Positions 34,901-44,908 of a stretch of DNA of 62,234 nucleotides are shown here, piece after piece (position 1 is the first letter of the stretch; each line of letters opens with the position of its first letter). The notes beneath the pieces are model-generated. The model was not told the origin of the DNA and did no database searches. It saw only the letters and a program-made list of their open reading frames with translations. The stretch is from NCBI RefSeq assembly GCF_000517265.1, contig NZ_AYSJ01000015.1:51905-114138 (forward strand), read 5' to 3'. A program made the position numbers and the translations under genes. This DNA is from Photorhabdus khanii NC19. GTDB lineage: Bacteria > Pseudomonadota > Gammaproteobacteria > Enterobacterales > Enterobacteriaceae.

Positions 34901-35571
34901 ACCGTATTCTTATGGCGTTAAGTTTATTAGCTACGCTTGTGCTGACTGGGTGTAGCAGTAAATCTGTTCCTTATGATTACACAGCATTTAAAGAGAGCAA
35001 GCCAAAATCCATTCTGGTATTGCCGGCGGTGAATAAATCTTTGGAAGTAAAAGCAGGTCACAGCCTGATATCTCAAGTGACTTATCCATTAGCAGAATCT
35101 GGCTATTATGTTTTTCCGGCTGCGGTGGTGGAAGAGACATTTCAGCAAAATGGCGTGACAGTGGCGCAGGATATTCAGAATATCAGTTATAAAAAACTGC
35201 ATGATATTTTTGGTGCAGATTCCGCGCTCTATCTGGATATTGAAGAGTACGGCACGCAATATCAGATTATCAACAGCGATACCCGCGTAACGGCTTCCGC
35301 GAAACTGGTGGATCTGCGTAGTGGTAAACAATTGTGGAATGGCCGGGCAGTTGCCTCATCGACTGAAAATCAAGATAACTCGAATAGTAGTCTTATTGGA
35401 ATCTTGGTGTCTGCGGTCGTTTCACAAATCGCGAATACCATTACGGATAAAGGCCATGAAATTGCCGGCATTACAAGTAATCGTTTACTGACAGCTGGCG
35501 GTAGTCGCGGTTTACTTTATGGTCCCCGTTCTGAGCATTATGGTAAAGAAGAGCATTTAATTTCGAAGTAA
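34897..35571 (+). CDS. DUF799 (GNA1162-like) lipoprotein
   Basis: A 224-residue lipoprotein (LTGCSSKSVPYDYTAFKESKPKSILVLPAVNKSLEVK). The body resembles the Neisseria GNA1162 family, with an alpha/beta fold like the TolB N-terminal domain (SALYLDIEEYGTQYQ, SAKLVDLRSGKQLWNGRAVA). It is the last gene of the lipoprotein operon and is followed by a good terminator. Function is not established. Confidence 0.82.
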   Translation: MNRILMALSLLATLVLTGCSSKSVPYDYTAFKESKPKSILVLPAVNKSLEVKAGHSLISQVTYPLAESGYYVFPAAVVEETFQQNGVTVAQDIQNISYKKLHDIFGADSALYLDIEEYGTQYQIINSDTRVTASAKLVDLRSGKQLWNGRAVASSTENQDNSNSSLIGILVSAVVSQIANTITDKGHEIAGITSNRLLTAGGSRGLLYGPRSEHYGKEEHLISK

Positions 35572-35584
35572 TGGGTACAAGGTG

Positions 35585-35627
35585 ATAATGGGCAGGTAAA
35601 TATCCTGCTCATTATTATGGTTGTATT
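35585..35627 (+). terminator. terminator of the three-lipoprotein operon
   Basis: ATAATGGGCAGG and CCTGCTCATTAT form a 12-bp stem with one wobble and a 7-nt loop (35585-35615), followed by a T-rich tract. Confidence 0.75.
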
Positions 35628-35819
35628 TTTACTATTTTTTGCTGTTATTTCGTTTAAGTTTTTTTACAGAAGTATCCTGTGCTTCTTTAATATAAGTCGT
35701 AAATAAGCTCGGTTAATAGATGTAGTTTTATCGCCTACCTGTAATTTCGTTATTTTTTTAAATTAACCATCGTTAAGACAGTTATTATTCATAAAACCAT
35801 GCGATACGAGAGAATTATT

Positions 35820-36395
35820 TTAAAACGTATACTTATAACCTTCCAAGACTTTAGCCGTCATAGGCAGCCCTTGTTTAAAGAGCATATTCAGAAACTCGTC
35901 GGCATCCATTGGGGGATGCTTCAACGACTTACGCTGTCTTCTGACTGCTTCTAGAGCAAACGCAGGATTTAAATCGAATAGATCAGAAATGAAGGCATCA
36001 GGATGCAAGGCTTCAATGTCAAAAGCAGCTAATACCTCTGCCGGGAAGTCTTTCAGATTTACCGTTACAATCACTTCGGCTTTAGCTCGGATCGCAGCAG
36101 CTAGCACATGGCGGTCATCCATGTCAGGAAGTGTCAGACCCGTAATCAAAGGCTCGTATCCCGCCACGTTGGCATCGGGCAGTGCCCTATTCATCAATTG
36201 AATAGTTCGGGTTAAAGCTTCCGCTGTAATTTCAGGCCGTTGTTTTAAAAGGTTTCGTTGCCATTCATCGTGGATTTGAGCACTCCATTTAGGTTGATAA
36301 AGGCCGATTATCCCCAGATGCATTAACAGATCACGCAGTCTGGCCGGATACAAAACACAGGCGTCTAGAAGGACAGGATAGGGCGAATGTCTCAT
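35820..36395 (-). CDS. PIN-domain ribonuclease toxin
   Basis: A 191-residue PIN-fold protein. Acidic site residues are visible in VLLDACVLYP, LPDMDDRHVLAAAI and VTVNLKDFP, the order expected for a metal-dependent RNase. A C-terminal extension of about 50 residues follows. It abuts the antitoxin gene (1-bp overlap at 36395). The target RNA is unknown. Confidence 0.85.
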   Translation of the reverse strand: MRHSPYPVLLDACVLYPARLRDLLMHLGIIGLYQPKWSAQIHDEWQRNLLKQRPEITAEALTRTIQLMNRALPDANVAGYEPLITGLTLPDMDDRHVLAAAIRAKAEVIVTVNLKDFPAEVLAAFDIEALHPDAFISDLFDLNPAFALEAVRRQRKSLKHPPMDADEFLNMLFKQGLPMTAKVLEGYKYTF

Positions 36396-36859
36396 TAGTA
36401 ACCCATCCCCAGTTCTTGAGCTTGCTCTGCTAACGCTTGCATAGCTTCTAGGCTGTTCTGATCACGTTGACGCTTGTAAGCCATTAGATCGGCAAACAAT
36501 ACGCGACGATGCCGGCCTGTTTTATGAAAAGGCAGCAATCCTTCTTCCAGTAATTTCACCATATGTGGACGTGACACATTCAAGATATTTGCCGCCTCTT
36601 GCGTCGTCAGTTCTGCATGAACTGGCACGATCTGAACCGCATTGCCAGCAGCTAGCTCACCTAAAATTTCCATCAGCAACATCATCGCTGAGGTTGGAAG
36701 CTCGATTGTATGAGATTGCTGGTCTTCGCCCATAATCTCGATTTTCTGGGTTTCCAGTTTCGTTGACAGATAGGCCGCTAATTCGCGTTGGCTTTGCTGG
36801 GCTAATTCCGTTTCGAATTTGTCCGGCAGATTAACATTGGTCAGTTGCTTGGTTGTCAT
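36395..36859 (-). CDS. antitoxin with excisionase-type DNA-binding domain
   Basis: A 154-residue protein. The C-terminal part has a MerR/excisionase-like helix-turn-helix (LTTQEAANILNVSRPHMVKLLEEGLLPFHKTGRHRRVLFADLMAYKRQ), common in antitoxins of PIN toxins. The N-terminal half is a helical region that likely contacts the toxin or dimerises. Upstream lies a partly repeated AACGAAATAATCGAAA (36897-36936), possibly its operator. Confidence 0.8.
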   Translation of the reverse strand: MTTKQLTNVNLPDKFETELAQQSQRELAAYLSTKLETQKIEIMGEDQQSHTIELPTSAMMLLMEILGELAAGNAVQIVPVHAELTTQEAANILNVSRPHMVKLLEEGLLPFHKTGRHRRVLFADLMAYKRQRDQNSLEAMQALAEQAQELGMGY

Positions 36860-36895
36860 CGTTATCTCCTAATTAATTGTGTTGCCTTGATTGTA

Positions 36896-36938
36896 AACGA
36901 AATAATCGAAATATACAATAAACGAAATAATCGAAAAT
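36896..36938. promoter_or_regulatory. direct repeat upstream of the PIN toxin-antitoxin pair
   Basis: The word AACGAAATAATCGAAA occurs twice, about 25 bp apart, just upstream of the antitoxin start. ATCGAAAT-type words around ATTTCG dyads suggest binding sites for the antitoxin. The location fits autoregulation. Confidence 0.5.
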
Positions 36939-37153
36939 CAATGCATTTGAGATGTATTAGGTTTTACTCCTAGACCATCTAATCCTCGACTTTCTGCTTG
37001 CCTCGTTGATATTAAAAACAAAGGTGTCTTCCATTGTAGAGGGTAGTGGAATTATAAAATCATCAATTGGGAAGGATACAACATTGGGGCTCCCGATGAA
37101 GGGGACCCCAGGAGTGGGGGTTATATGGTGACTTCAATCACCAATAATCTGTA

Positions 37154-38494
37154 TTAAATATCTAATCGCTTGGTTTGCCATCTTTTAGATTTCCAACGCC
37201 AGGTATTAACGAATCCACGCAGCCATTCATCACAGAAGAAACCGATCCAAATACCTAAGATCCCCATTTCCATCTTGATGCCTAGAAAGTATCCCACAGG
37301 AATAGCAACACACCACATAAAGAACATAGCGGTATATAACGGGAAACGGGCATCACCGGATGCTCGTAATGCGTTCACCATAACGATATTAGCGGTACGA
37401 ATTGGCTCCATAAAAACGGACAGCAAGAATAATGGCAATAGGAGTTTAATAATGGCTTCATCTTGCGTCAGGAAATGCAGAATCGGTATTCTGAACAGCC
37501 AGAAGATGGCGACAACACCAATGGTTACGACACAACCAATTTTCAAGCTGTTAAAGCCGCGAATATAGGCATCTTCAAATCGTTTGGCCCCGACCAGATG
37601 GCCAACCATAATTTCGTTACCAATACTGATAGAAATTCCAAACAACATCACAAACAGTGACAACTGGAAATAGAGGGTTTGTGCTGCCAGTGAGGTTTCA
37701 CCCATCAGTCCAATAAATGCTATGGCAGTCATATATTGCAGGACCCACACCACGTTTTCACCCGCGGCGGGTAATCCAATATGTAAGATTTTGCCCAACA
37801 TATTCTTCGACCAGCGCAGGAAACCTGACAACTTAAATTTAATCCGCAGGCCATAACTGAGCAGACAGAATAACAGGATAACGGCAACAATCCGGCCAAA
37901 GACGGTAGACCAGGCAACACCTTCCAGACCATATTGAGGTAATCCGAAGAAACCATACAGGACAATCATATTACCTAATATCGTCAGCAAGTTAGCAATC
38001 AGCGTGACATACATTGCCGGCTTGGATTTTCCGTAAACCCGTAAACAAGTCGCCAGGATAAGCGACATGGCTTCCGGGATCAGACAGATCCCCAGAATGT
38101 GCAGATAGCTGAAACCGTCTTCCATCAGGTGTTCTGGCATGTTCATGATATGTAATATCTTATAGCCGAAGAAGAGGGTAATCAGTGCACAGCTAAGCCC
38201 AAGTAAGAAGTTGAATGCGATAGAAATATGGATTGCCTGACTGGCCTTATTCTGTTTGCCAGCACCAATGTATTGCGCAATAACAACACTGCAACCGACA
38301 CTGATAAAGCTGAAAATAGTGATAAACAGGTCAAAGACCTGATTACCTACTGCCATGGCAGCCAGATAAGAAGTAGAAACATGGCTCACCATATAGGTGT
38401 TAATTAATAAAGTGGCCAGATGGAGGAGAATATCAATAAAAATCGGCCAGCTTAATGAAAAGAGCGAACGCTCAGTAACATCAGTTTGATGCAT
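37154..38494 (-). CDS. MATE-family multidrug efflux transporter
   Basis: A 446-residue membrane protein with about twelve spans in two homologous halves. MATE features include LSWPIFIDILLHLATLLINTYMVSH near the start, AVGNQVFDLF, and the second-half repeat GLPAAGENVVWVLQYMTAIAFIGLMGE. Such pumps exchange Na+ or H+ for cationic compounds. It stands alone with no adjacent regulator. Close relatives in entomopathogens may export self-made metabolites, but nothing here names the substrate. Confidence 0.88.
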   Translation of the reverse strand: MHQTDVTERSLFSLSWPIFIDILLHLATLLINTYMVSHVSTSYLAAMAVGNQVFDLFITIFSFISVGCSVVIAQYIGAGKQNKASQAIHISIAFNFLLGLSCALITLFFGYKILHIMNMPEHLMEDGFSYLHILGICLIPEAMSLILATCLRVYGKSKPAMYVTLIANLLTILGNMIVLYGFFGLPQYGLEGVAWSTVFGRIVAVILLFCLLSYGLRIKFKLSGFLRWSKNMLGKILHIGLPAAGENVVWVLQYMTAIAFIGLMGETSLAAQTLYFQLSLFVMLFGISISIGNEIMVGHLVGAKRFEDAYIRGFNSLKIGCVVTIGVVAIFWLFRIPILHFLTQDEAIIKLLLPLFLLSVFMEPIRTANIVMVNALRASGDARFPLYTAMFFMWCVAIPVGYFLGIKMEMGILGIWIGFFCDEWLRGFVNTWRWKSKRWQTKRLDI

Positions 38495-39036
38495 TTGAAA
38501 AACCTGCTTATTGAAAAAGGTAAAATAAGTAATTTCTTGAGATGCAGCGTACTCAGAAAATATTCATACATTGTACATGGTTTATTCATCTGTTAACAGC
38601 GAGAGGATAAGAATAAAAAGGTGAATGCTATTTTTCAATTTGTCTGTATCTGACTGTTGAGATACCAGGTAGATTTGTGAATAATTTCAGATCTATATCA
38701 AGTAGATTGTTGTCTGATAACAGTAGAAAGTAAAAAAATTTATATGTTTTATTTGATTGTTTTGGTAACGTTTTCATATGATTAACACTGATATAGAAGT
38801 TGGTACAATTAGAGATTGTTATTTTTATGTTTGATAAATTTCCCAAATAATATCTGTATTTTTGTGTTTGGGTAATATTTAAAGTTTAACTTATCTAAAT
38901 AATTTTATTTCTTCATTAAAACTTAAACGCTTCATCAACGAAAAGATAAAAAAATTTACCTGGTTAAATTTTGTTCTATAATCAGTTGCAGGAGTAAAAT
39001 ATATGGAAATAAAAATATACCATTTAACGAGGTGAT
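38495..39036. other. AT-rich intergenic region
   Basis: 540 bp without a supported gene. A 72-codon minus-strand frame (38628-38846) has no ribosome binding site or protein-like composition and is not called. It should contain the promoters of the MATE gene and the small secreted protein. Confidence 0.5.
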
Positions 39037-39267
39037 ATGATGATAAATAGACTACAGCGTCGATTAATAATGACTATTTTGATGTTGACTTTTTTTTCTA
39101 CTTTTTCTGCATCTACCTATGCTTGTGTATTAAAGCCACATTTCCCTATATGCGCAATAAAATGTGTTATTTTTTCATCCCATACGGCGACATGTATTAT
39201 CGGTTCTGATAGTCCTAATAATTCAACTCCTGAACAATCAACCCCTGTTGTATTTAAGAATAAATAA
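39037..39267 (+). CDS. small secreted Cys-containing peptide, unknown
   Basis: A 76-residue protein with a basic start and signal peptide (LIMTILMLTFFSTFSASTYA). The mature part of about 47 residues has four Cys spaced C-x10-C-x3-C-x9-C, suggesting two disulfides, and a Ser/Pro/Asn-rich tail. The ATG follows AGGTGAT, and a strong terminator lies 80 bp downstream, so it is a single-gene unit. I do not recognise the family. It might be a toxin-like or host-acting peptide; that is speculation. Confidence 0.6.
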   Translation: MMINRLQRRLIMTILMLTFFSTFSASTYACVLKPHFPICAIKCVIFSSHTATCIIGSDSPNNSTPEQSTPVVFKNK

Positions 39268-39347
39268 TTAATCGAGACTGGAATTAATTAATTTTCAGAT
39301 AGCACAGTTATTGTGCTATACAGAATTCTATTTCTGTTATTTCTATT

Positions 39348-39374
39348 CCGCCCTTTAATAAGGGCGGGTTTTAT
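39348..39374 (+). terminator. intrinsic terminator of the small secreted peptide gene
   Basis: CCGCCCTT and AAGGGCGG form a perfect 8-bp GC-rich stem with a 4-nt loop, followed by GTTTTATAA. It is preceded by a weaker stem, TAGCACA/TGTGCTA, near 39300-39318. Confidence 0.85.
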
Positions 39375-39479
39375 AAATAAATCAGACTCTAAGGTGTTCT
39401 ATTTAAGCTAATGAAAATAATCTAAATGAGTTTGTTTTAGATTTAAGTAATTAGAACAATTTATTAAACTGAAATATAA

Positions 39480-39938
39480 TTAATCAATAACAAGTAATGT
39501 GTTTATTGGTATATTGTTTATGTTTTCTATGAATTGGCTGAAACGTAGCAGATAGCCATCGGGATCTTGCACCAGGAATTCTCTTTGGCAGGCCAGTATT
39601 TCATCAACACGGTAATGATTGTCTTTAACTTCTCGATATAGTTTTATGCCATTAGCTTTTAAGTTGTTAAGTAGAGGAGTTAAATCATCAACTTCAATTT
39701 GAAAATTCACACCTCTTCCCAGAGGATAATTTAGTGAGGCAGTATTCCAGCCATCATCATGTAGTGCTTCAAGCATTAGTTGTGCTTCGCCCAATTCTAG
39801 ATACGCGAAATCTGGGGTATCTCGGCGAATAAGTAATTGGAAGCCGAGGATTCTTTGATAAAAATCCAGAGATCGAGAAAAATCAGTGACGGTCAGTTCT
39901 GGGACCATACGATTCCAATAGGGTTTATGTTGGCTCAT
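39480..39938 (-). CDS. glyoxalase/bleomycin-resistance (VOC) family protein
   Basis: A 152-residue VOC-fold protein. It has VPELTVTDFSRSLDFYQRILGFQ at the start, AYLELGEAQLMLEAL, GRGVNFQIEVDDL and REFLVQDPDGYLLRFSQ at the end, closely following the bleomycin-binding protein pattern. These proteins either bind an antibiotic or act as metal-dependent enzymes. It is a single gene; no neighbour hints at its ligand. Confidence 0.85.
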   Translation of the reverse strand: MSQHKPYWNRMVPELTVTDFSRSLDFYQRILGFQLLIRRDTPDFAYLELGEAQLMLEALHDDGWNTASLNYPLGRGVNFQIEVDDLTPLLNNLKANGIKLYREVKDNHYRVDEILACQREFLVQDPDGYLLRFSQFIENINNIPINTLLVID

Positions 39939-40284
39939 ACGTTATTCTTTAGCTCTGTGATATTATAAGTATTTTTCACTCTATGAACAGCTCTGTTTTT
40001 CGTAGTAATTGCTATACTATATAGGAAAATGCAGAAATTAAAAATATTCTTATTGTGTTAACTTTTAGTTTTATTGATTTAGTTTAATTGTGTTGTTATA
40101 TTTTTTTCATTGGTTTTTATACGATGTTTATTAACTGTTTTTTCTTGAGTATATAATCGATTTACTGAGGTGTATATAAATTTCTATTTTTTATAATTTT
40201 TGTTTTTTGCGTGATTGGTCACGGATAATTTAAATATTATCTATATCTTATTGAACAGTTTTAACTGGGGGATAAGTTCATTTT
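39939..40284. promoter_or_regulatory. promoter region of the tna operon
   Basis: About 345 bp, AT-rich. A perfect palindrome GTGATTGGTCAC lies near 40211-40222. It resembles a CRP half-site pair, but the spacer is 4 rather than 6, so CRP binding is doubtful. E. coli tna is CRP-dependent, so a CRP site is expected somewhere here, but I cannot locate one with confidence. Confidence 0.4.
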
Positions 40285-40383
40285 ATGATTTCTATATTTT
40301 TACATTATCATTTTATTTATTCTTGTAATATACAGGCATGGTTTAATGTCGATCACCGTATTTCTAACTATTTCCCTAATTAA
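40285..40383 (+). CDS. tnaC: TnaC tryptophan-sensing leader peptide
   Basis: A 32-residue reading frame upstream of tnaA. Residues 19-31 read WFNVDHRISNYFP. In E. coli TnaC the functional residues are Trp12, Asp16 and Pro24 (WFNIDNKIVDHRP). Here Trp19, Asp23 and Pro31 keep exactly the same spacing, and WFN-[IV]-D is conserved. As in Proteus, the stop does not follow Pro directly; one Asn codon intervenes, then TAA. A GGGGGATAA segment upstream can act as ribosome binding site. Known role: free tryptophan stalls the ribosome on TnaC and prevents Rho termination before tnaA. Confidence 0.85.
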   Translation: MISIFLHYHFIYSCNIQAWFNVDHRISNYFPN

Positions 40384-40510
40384 TTCCTCTAATTGTATCT
40401 TTAATTAAATCTTTATTTTTAATCACTGCATTTATTGTGGCGTATTTCTGTGTGTTTTTCAGGGGCTTTCCTGAATTATGCAGTATAGACAATTATTGGA
40501 TAAAATATTT

Positions 40511-41911
40511 ATGAAACGTATTCCAGAGCCTTTCCGTATTAAAATGGTAGAAAATATCCGCATGACTACGCGTGCGGAACGTGAAAAAGCATTAGAAGAG
40601 GCTGGATATAATCCATTCCTGTTGCCAAGTGATGCTGTTTATATTGATTTGCTGACAGATTCCGGTACCGGTGCAATGAGTGATCGCCAGTGGGCGGGAA
40701 TGATGATGGGTGATGAGGCTTATGCGGGTTCCCGCAACTATTATCATTTGTGTGATAAAGTTAATGCGCTGATTGGCTATCAATATACTATTCCAACCCA
40801 TCAAGGCCGTGGCGCAGAGCAAATTTTATTCCCATCATTGATTGCCCGCAAAAAAGCGCAAGGGGGCGCAACACATCCGGTCTTTATTTCTAATTTCCAT
40901 TTTGATACCACGGCTGCCCATGTTGAATTAAATGGCGCAAAAGCGATTAATGTTGTTACGCCAAAAGCCTTTGATACAACCACCTATTACGACTGGAAAG
41001 GTAATTTTGATATTGATGAATTGAAAAAAACGATTGCGGAACAGGGTGCTGATAATATTGTAGCGATTATCACAACTGTGACTTGTAATAGTTCTGGTGG
41101 TCAACCTGTCTCTATCGCTAATATGAAATCTGTGTATGAGATTGCGAAGCAATACGATATTCCTGTAGTGATTGATTCGGCTCGTTTCTGTGAAAATGCC
41201 TGGTTTATTAAGCAAAGAGAAAAAGGTTACGAGAATAAATCAGTCAAAGAAATTGTCAGGGAGATGTATCAATATGGTGATATGCTGACAATGTCAGCTA
41301 AAAAAGACCCGATGGTCAATATTGGTGGTCTTTGCTGTTTCCGTGACGATGAAGATCTATTTAACGAAGTGCGTACCCGCTGTGTGCCAATGGAAGGGTT
41401 TGTTACTTACGGCGGCCTTGCCGGGCGTGATATGGAAGCTCTGGCAATTGGCCTTGAAGAGGGTATGAATGAAGATTATCTGGCATATCGTATTAATCAG
41501 GTGGCTTATTTAGGCAACAGATTAAGAGATGAGGGTATTCCTATTCAGTATCCTACCGGTGGTCATGCTGTATTCGTTGATGCTAAATTATTATTGCCAC
41601 ATATTCCAGGAGAGCAATTTCCTGCTCATGCATTGAATAATGAACTGTATCTGGATGCAGGAATAAGGAGTGTCGAAATTGGCTCTTTATTGTTAGGTCG
41701 TGATCCGAAAACAGGAAAGCAAAAAGAATCACCAATGGAACTTTTGCGTTTAACTATTCCTCGCCGGGTGTATACCAATGATCATATGGATTATATTGCA
41801 GAGGCTTTTATTTCCCTGAAAGAGAGAGCGACTCAAATTAGAGGATTAACATTTACTTATGAGCCTTCAGTATTACGGCATTTTGTTGCAAGATTAAAGC
41901 CAATTAAATAA
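40511..41911 (+). CDS. tnaA: tryptophanase (tryptophan indole-lyase)
   Basis: A 466-residue PLP enzyme that splits tryptophan to indole, pyruvate and ammonia. It is closer to TnaA than to tyrosine phenol-lyase: [51 protein letters not shown], and the PLP-lysine box [14 protein letters not shown]. The end [19 protein letters not shown] matches E. coli. I chose the ATG at 40511 ([11 protein letters not shown]) by family length; an in-frame ATG at 40478 is possible. Expression should depend on the upstream tnaC leader. Indole produced here can act as a signal. Confidence 0.92.
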   Translation: MKRIPEPFRIKMVENIRMTTRAEREKALEEAGYNPFLLPSDAVYIDLLTDSGTGAMSDRQWAGMMMGDEAYAGSRNYYHLCDKVNALIGYQYTIPTHQGRGAEQILFPSLIARKKAQGGATHPVFISNFHFDTTAAHVELNGAKAINVVTPKAFDTTTYYDWKGNFDIDELKKTIAEQGADNIVAIITTVTCNSSGGQPVSIANMKSVYEIAKQYDIPVVIDSARFCENAWFIKQREKGYENKSVKEIVREMYQYGDMLTMSAKKDPMVNIGGLCCFRDDEDLFNEVRTRCVPMEGFVTYGGLAGRDMEALAIGLEEGMNEDYLAYRINQVAYLGNRLRDEGIPIQYPTGGHAVFVDAKLLLPHIPGEQFPAHALNNELYLDAGIRSVEIGSLLLGRDPKTGKQKESPMELLRLTIPRRVYTNDHMDYIAEAFISLKERATQIRGLTFTYEPSVLRHFVARLKPIK

Positions 41912-41919
41912 TAAAAAAC

Positions 41920-41955
41920 GGGGTGCTTCTATCTGCAAGCATCCCAAATTTTATT
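41920..41955 (+). terminator. stem-loop between tnaA and mtr
   Basis: GGGGTGCTT and AAGCATCCC form a 9-bp stem with one G-U pair and an 8-nt loop, then AAATTTTATTT. It can terminate part of the transcripts, lowering permease relative to tryptophanase. Confidence 0.7.
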
Positions 41956-41989
41956 TCGTATATCATAAAGCCACGCTAGGATTACGCAC

Positions 41990-43234
41990 ATGGCTACTTT
42001 ACTAATAAAAAAATCGTCTCCCTCTTTACTTGGCGGCGCAATGATCATTGGCGGAACGATTATTGGCGCAGGCATGTTTTCTTTACCCGTTGTCATGTCA
42101 GGAGCATGGTTTTACTGGTCAATCGCTGCTTTGGTCTTTACCTGGTTTTGCATGTTGCATTCAGGATTAATGATATTGGAGGCCAACCTTAATTATCGGA
42201 TTGGCTCAAGTTTCGGAACGATAACAAAAGATCTTTTAGGCAACGGATGGAATATCATTAATGGTATTACGATTGCGTTTGTCTTATATATTCTAACTTA
42301 TGCTTATATTTCTGCCAGTGGATCGATTATTCAGCATGTCATAGGGGATATGGAGATAGATTTTTCGCCGCGACTGGCTGGTTTTTTGTTTGCTTTTGCT
42401 GTTGCGTTTGTTGTCTGGCTAAGTACAAAAGCGGTTAGCCGGATAACCTCTATTATTCTTGGTGCCAAAGTATTAACTTTCTTTATGACTTTTGGTGGCT
42501 TGATTTATAACGTTGAACCTGCGGTTTTATTTAATACTGTTGAGATTAATCCGACTTATTGGCCTTATGTATTAGCAACTTTGCCTTTCTGTCTGGCTTC
42601 TTTTGGATATCATGGCAATGTTCCTAGTCTGATGAAATATTATGGAAAAGAACCTCAGAAAATAAAGAAATGTCTGTTTATTGGGACGTTAATGGCGTTA
42701 GTTCTTTATCTAGTCTGGTTGATTGGAACAATGGGAAATATTCCCCGGTCAGATTTTATTAAAGTTGCGGAACAAGGGGGAAATATTGATGTTCTGGTCC
42801 AGTCATTAAGTGGAGGCTTAAACAGTTCAACATTGAACTTATTGTTGACCCTTTTTTCTAACTTTGCTGTTGCCAGCTCATTTCTTGGTGTCACGCTGGG
42901 ACTGTTCGATTATTTGGCCGACTTGTTTAAATTTGATGATACCAAACTGGGGCGTTTTAAAACCGCATTGGTAACGTTTCTTCCGCCAATGGTTGGAGGG
43001 ATGATTTACCCGAATGGTTTTATTTATGCGATTGGCTTCGCCGGCCTTGCTGCGACAGTTTGGGCTGCTATCGTTCCCGCTTTACTCGCCAGAGCATCCC
43101 GTAAACGGTTTGGTAGCCCAGCCTATCGGGTTTGGGGCGGCAATGCGATGATCGGCTTGATTTTGCTGTTTGGCGTATTGAATGTCACTGCTCATATCTT
43201 ATCAAGTTTTAATCTACTGCCCGTTTATTCATAA
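41990..43234 (+). CDS. mtr: tryptophan permease Mtr, in the tnaB position
   Basis: A 414-residue HAAAP-family permease with eleven membrane spans. It follows E. coli Mtr nearly throughout: [80 protein letters not shown] and the end [10 protein letters not shown]. In E. coli tnaA is followed by the low-affinity tnaB, and mtr is separate. Here the Mtr-type gene takes tnaB's place, 78 bp after tnaA, so import and breakdown of tryptophan are co-regulated. Confidence 0.92.
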   Translation: MATLLIKKSSPSLLGGAMIIGGTIIGAGMFSLPVVMSGAWFYWSIAALVFTWFCMLHSGLMILEANLNYRIGSSFGTITKDLLGNGWNIINGITIAFVLYILTYAYISASGSIIQHVIGDMEIDFSPRLAGFLFAFAVAFVVWLSTKAVSRITSIILGAKVLTFFMTFGGLIYNVEPAVLFNTVEINPTYWPYVLATLPFCLASFGYHGNVPSLMKYYGKEPQKIKKCLFIGTLMALVLYLVWLIGTMGNIPRSDFIKVAEQGGNIDVLVQSLSGGLNSSTLNLLLTLFSNFAVASSFLGVTLGLFDYLADLFKFDDTKLGRFKTALVTFLPPMVGGMIYPNGFIYAIGFAGLAATVWAAIVPALLARASRKRFGSPAYRVWGGNAMIGLILLFGVLNVTAHILSSFNLLPVYS

Positions 43235-43263
43235 AAAAACTCCTGCGGTGGGTGCCGCAGGAG
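43233..43263 (-). terminator. bidirectional-type terminator between mtr and the UPF0261 gene
   Basis: CTCCTGCGG and CCGCAGGAG form a perfect 9-bp stem with a 6-nt loop. On the minus strand it is followed by seven T, making it a good terminator for the UPF0261 transcript; it may also block mtr read-through. Confidence 0.8.
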
Positions 43264-43633
43264 CCTGGTGTTGACGGAGATAAGCTCCGAAAAGGAAGAA
43301 AACAAAGCAGGTGTATTTATGTTTTAATTTAGTTTGTTAACTCCCAACATCTTACAGCAAGGTTATTAACAGGAAGTTCTTATGGCTTCCCTTTAGAACA
43401 TGAGCACCTGACTGCTTTATTTAGTACAACTCCTGACAGACATATCGTAAGAAGCTGTGACTAATAGAACAATAGCATCAGAATGCACTATTTTGACAAC
43501 TTTTTGCTTAGTCATTAATTAGTTGTATACAATCTTTCAGTGTAAGTACTGCTTCTGAACCGGTATTATCGTTGCTGGTCAGGCCCATTAATGTTTACTC
43601 CTGTTTCAGTGGTTGTTCGTGTTGAGTCACAAC
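43235..43633. other. intergenic region between mtr and the UPF0261 gene
   Basis: About 400 bp between converging genes, with a terminator at the left end and no supported gene in the rest. Confidence 0.5.
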
Positions 43634-44848
43634 TTAAGTCATCATCATCTGTTGGTATTCGCTAATCACCTGTTGGCAGAATTCAGGTGAATTCACATGA
43701 TGAGAGTTTTTAATTAGTTGTCTGTTTTCCGTTTCTATAAATGTAGACTCAAAAGCGTTGATAAAGGCTTGAGTCGCATCAGGATTCCAGAAGGGGCCAC
43801 CTTCAATGTCCAGAGCGGAAAAACCGCCTTCAGGAATAATAAATTTTAATTTTCCTTCGCACCGATTAAGTTTTTCCGCAATCCAAATTCCCATTTGGCG
43901 GTTCTCTTCTGGTACGGTGCGCATTAATGTTACCTGAGAGTTGTGGCGGTAAAATTGCCGGTATTTGTAGCGTTCCGGGATAGTATTCAGATGCCCGAAA
44001 TTTACCATATCCAATGCGCCGCAAGAGCCAATATAAGGTATTTGTGTGCGTGCTATCGCCCCCAAACGGTCTGCATCACAGGGTAGAGCACCACCAAACA
44101 GATAGTCACAGACTTCAGTTGTGGTGATATCCAGCAGGCTATTTAGCAGACGGCTTTCGGCCAGTTTTTCCATTGTTTTGCCGCCGCTGCCGGTTGCATG
44201 GAAAACCAGACAGTCATACTGTTGCTCTAACTCTTTGGTCAGTAATTGTATGCAAGGTGTTGTGACGCCAAACATTGTCAGACCGATAGCCGGCTTATCT
44301 TCAACATTGTTCTCCTGGTAGAAATAAACTGCGCCTGCAATTTGATTGGCCGCGTTTTTCAATACCTGACGGGAGATACGGTTAAGGCCGGACACATCAG
44401 TGACTGAATAGAGCATGGCGATATCACTGACACCGACATAACCTGAAACATCACCGGAAGCCATAGTAGAAACCATCAGTTTTGGTATACCGACAGGCAA
44501 AGATTGCATCGCGGGTGTAATCAGTGCTGTCCCGCAGGAACCCCCCAGACCTAGAATCGCTAAAACATCAGTTTGTCTTGATAAAAAAATATTAAAAGCG
44601 ACTGACATTGCGGATATCGCTTTCCCCCTATCACCACAGAAAACGGCATCTTTGCCTTGTGGATGATGCTCTGCTACTGTTAATGCAGTGATGTCCGCAC
44701 CTCTTTCGAGCGGGCCAGATTTAGTAGTTAAATCCACAGTACGAACGGCAAGGCCAGCTTTTTCTATCAGATCCCTGACGTAGAAGATTTCTGCGCTCTT
44801 GGTATCAAAAATAGTGGCGATATAAACACAGCCTTGGCTTTTTTTCAT
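43634..44848 (-). CDS. Tm-1-like ATP-binding protein (UPF0261)
   Basis: A 404-residue cytosolic protein of the UPF0261/Tm-1 family: [26 protein letters not shown] at the start, [41 protein letters not shown] in the first domain, and [14 protein letters not shown] in the second. The family typically sits beside, or is fused to, a phosphoenolpyruvate-hydrolase-like TIM-barrel protein; no such partner is seen here. The divergent TetR gene and the twin operator between them suggest inducible control by a small molecule. Reaction is unknown. Confidence 0.85.
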   Translation of the reverse strand: MKKSQGCVYIATIFDTKSAEIFYVRDLIEKAGLAVRTVDLTTKSGPLERGADITALTVAEHHPQGKDAVFCGDRGKAISAMSVAFNIFLSRQTDVLAILGLGGSCGTALITPAMQSLPVGIPKLMVSTMASGDVSGYVGVSDIAMLYSVTDVSGLNRISRQVLKNAANQIAGAVYFYQENNVEDKPAIGLTMFGVTTPCIQLLTKELEQQYDCLVFHATGSGGKTMEKLAESRLLNSLLDITTTEVCDYLFGGALPCDADRLGAIARTQIPYIGSCGALDMVNFGHLNTIPERYKYRQFYRHNSQVTLMRTVPEENRQMGIWIAEKLNRCEGKLKFIIPEGGFSALDIEGGPFWNPDATQAFINAFESTFIETENRQLIKNSHHVNSPEFCQQVISEYQQMMMT

Positions 44849-44908
44849 TATAATTATGAATACTTCCCTGGTGCTGACTACTAATTCATGGACAGATTAT
44901 AGACAAGA

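Noticed and set aside
37094-37150. GC-rich stretch after the MATE gene as a terminator
   Set aside because: Potential stems have internal mismatches and no T run on the minus strand.
38628-38846. 72-codon minus-strand ORF
   Set aside because: AT-driven open frame without a start signal or protein-like pattern.
40211-40222. Possible CRP site before tnaC
   Set aside because: The palindrome GTGATTGGTCAC has a 4-bp spacer; CRP sites need 6, so I do not call it.
40511-41911. Tyrosine phenol-lyase
   Set aside because: Sequence follows TnaA at the substrate region and C-terminus, and tnaC precedes it.
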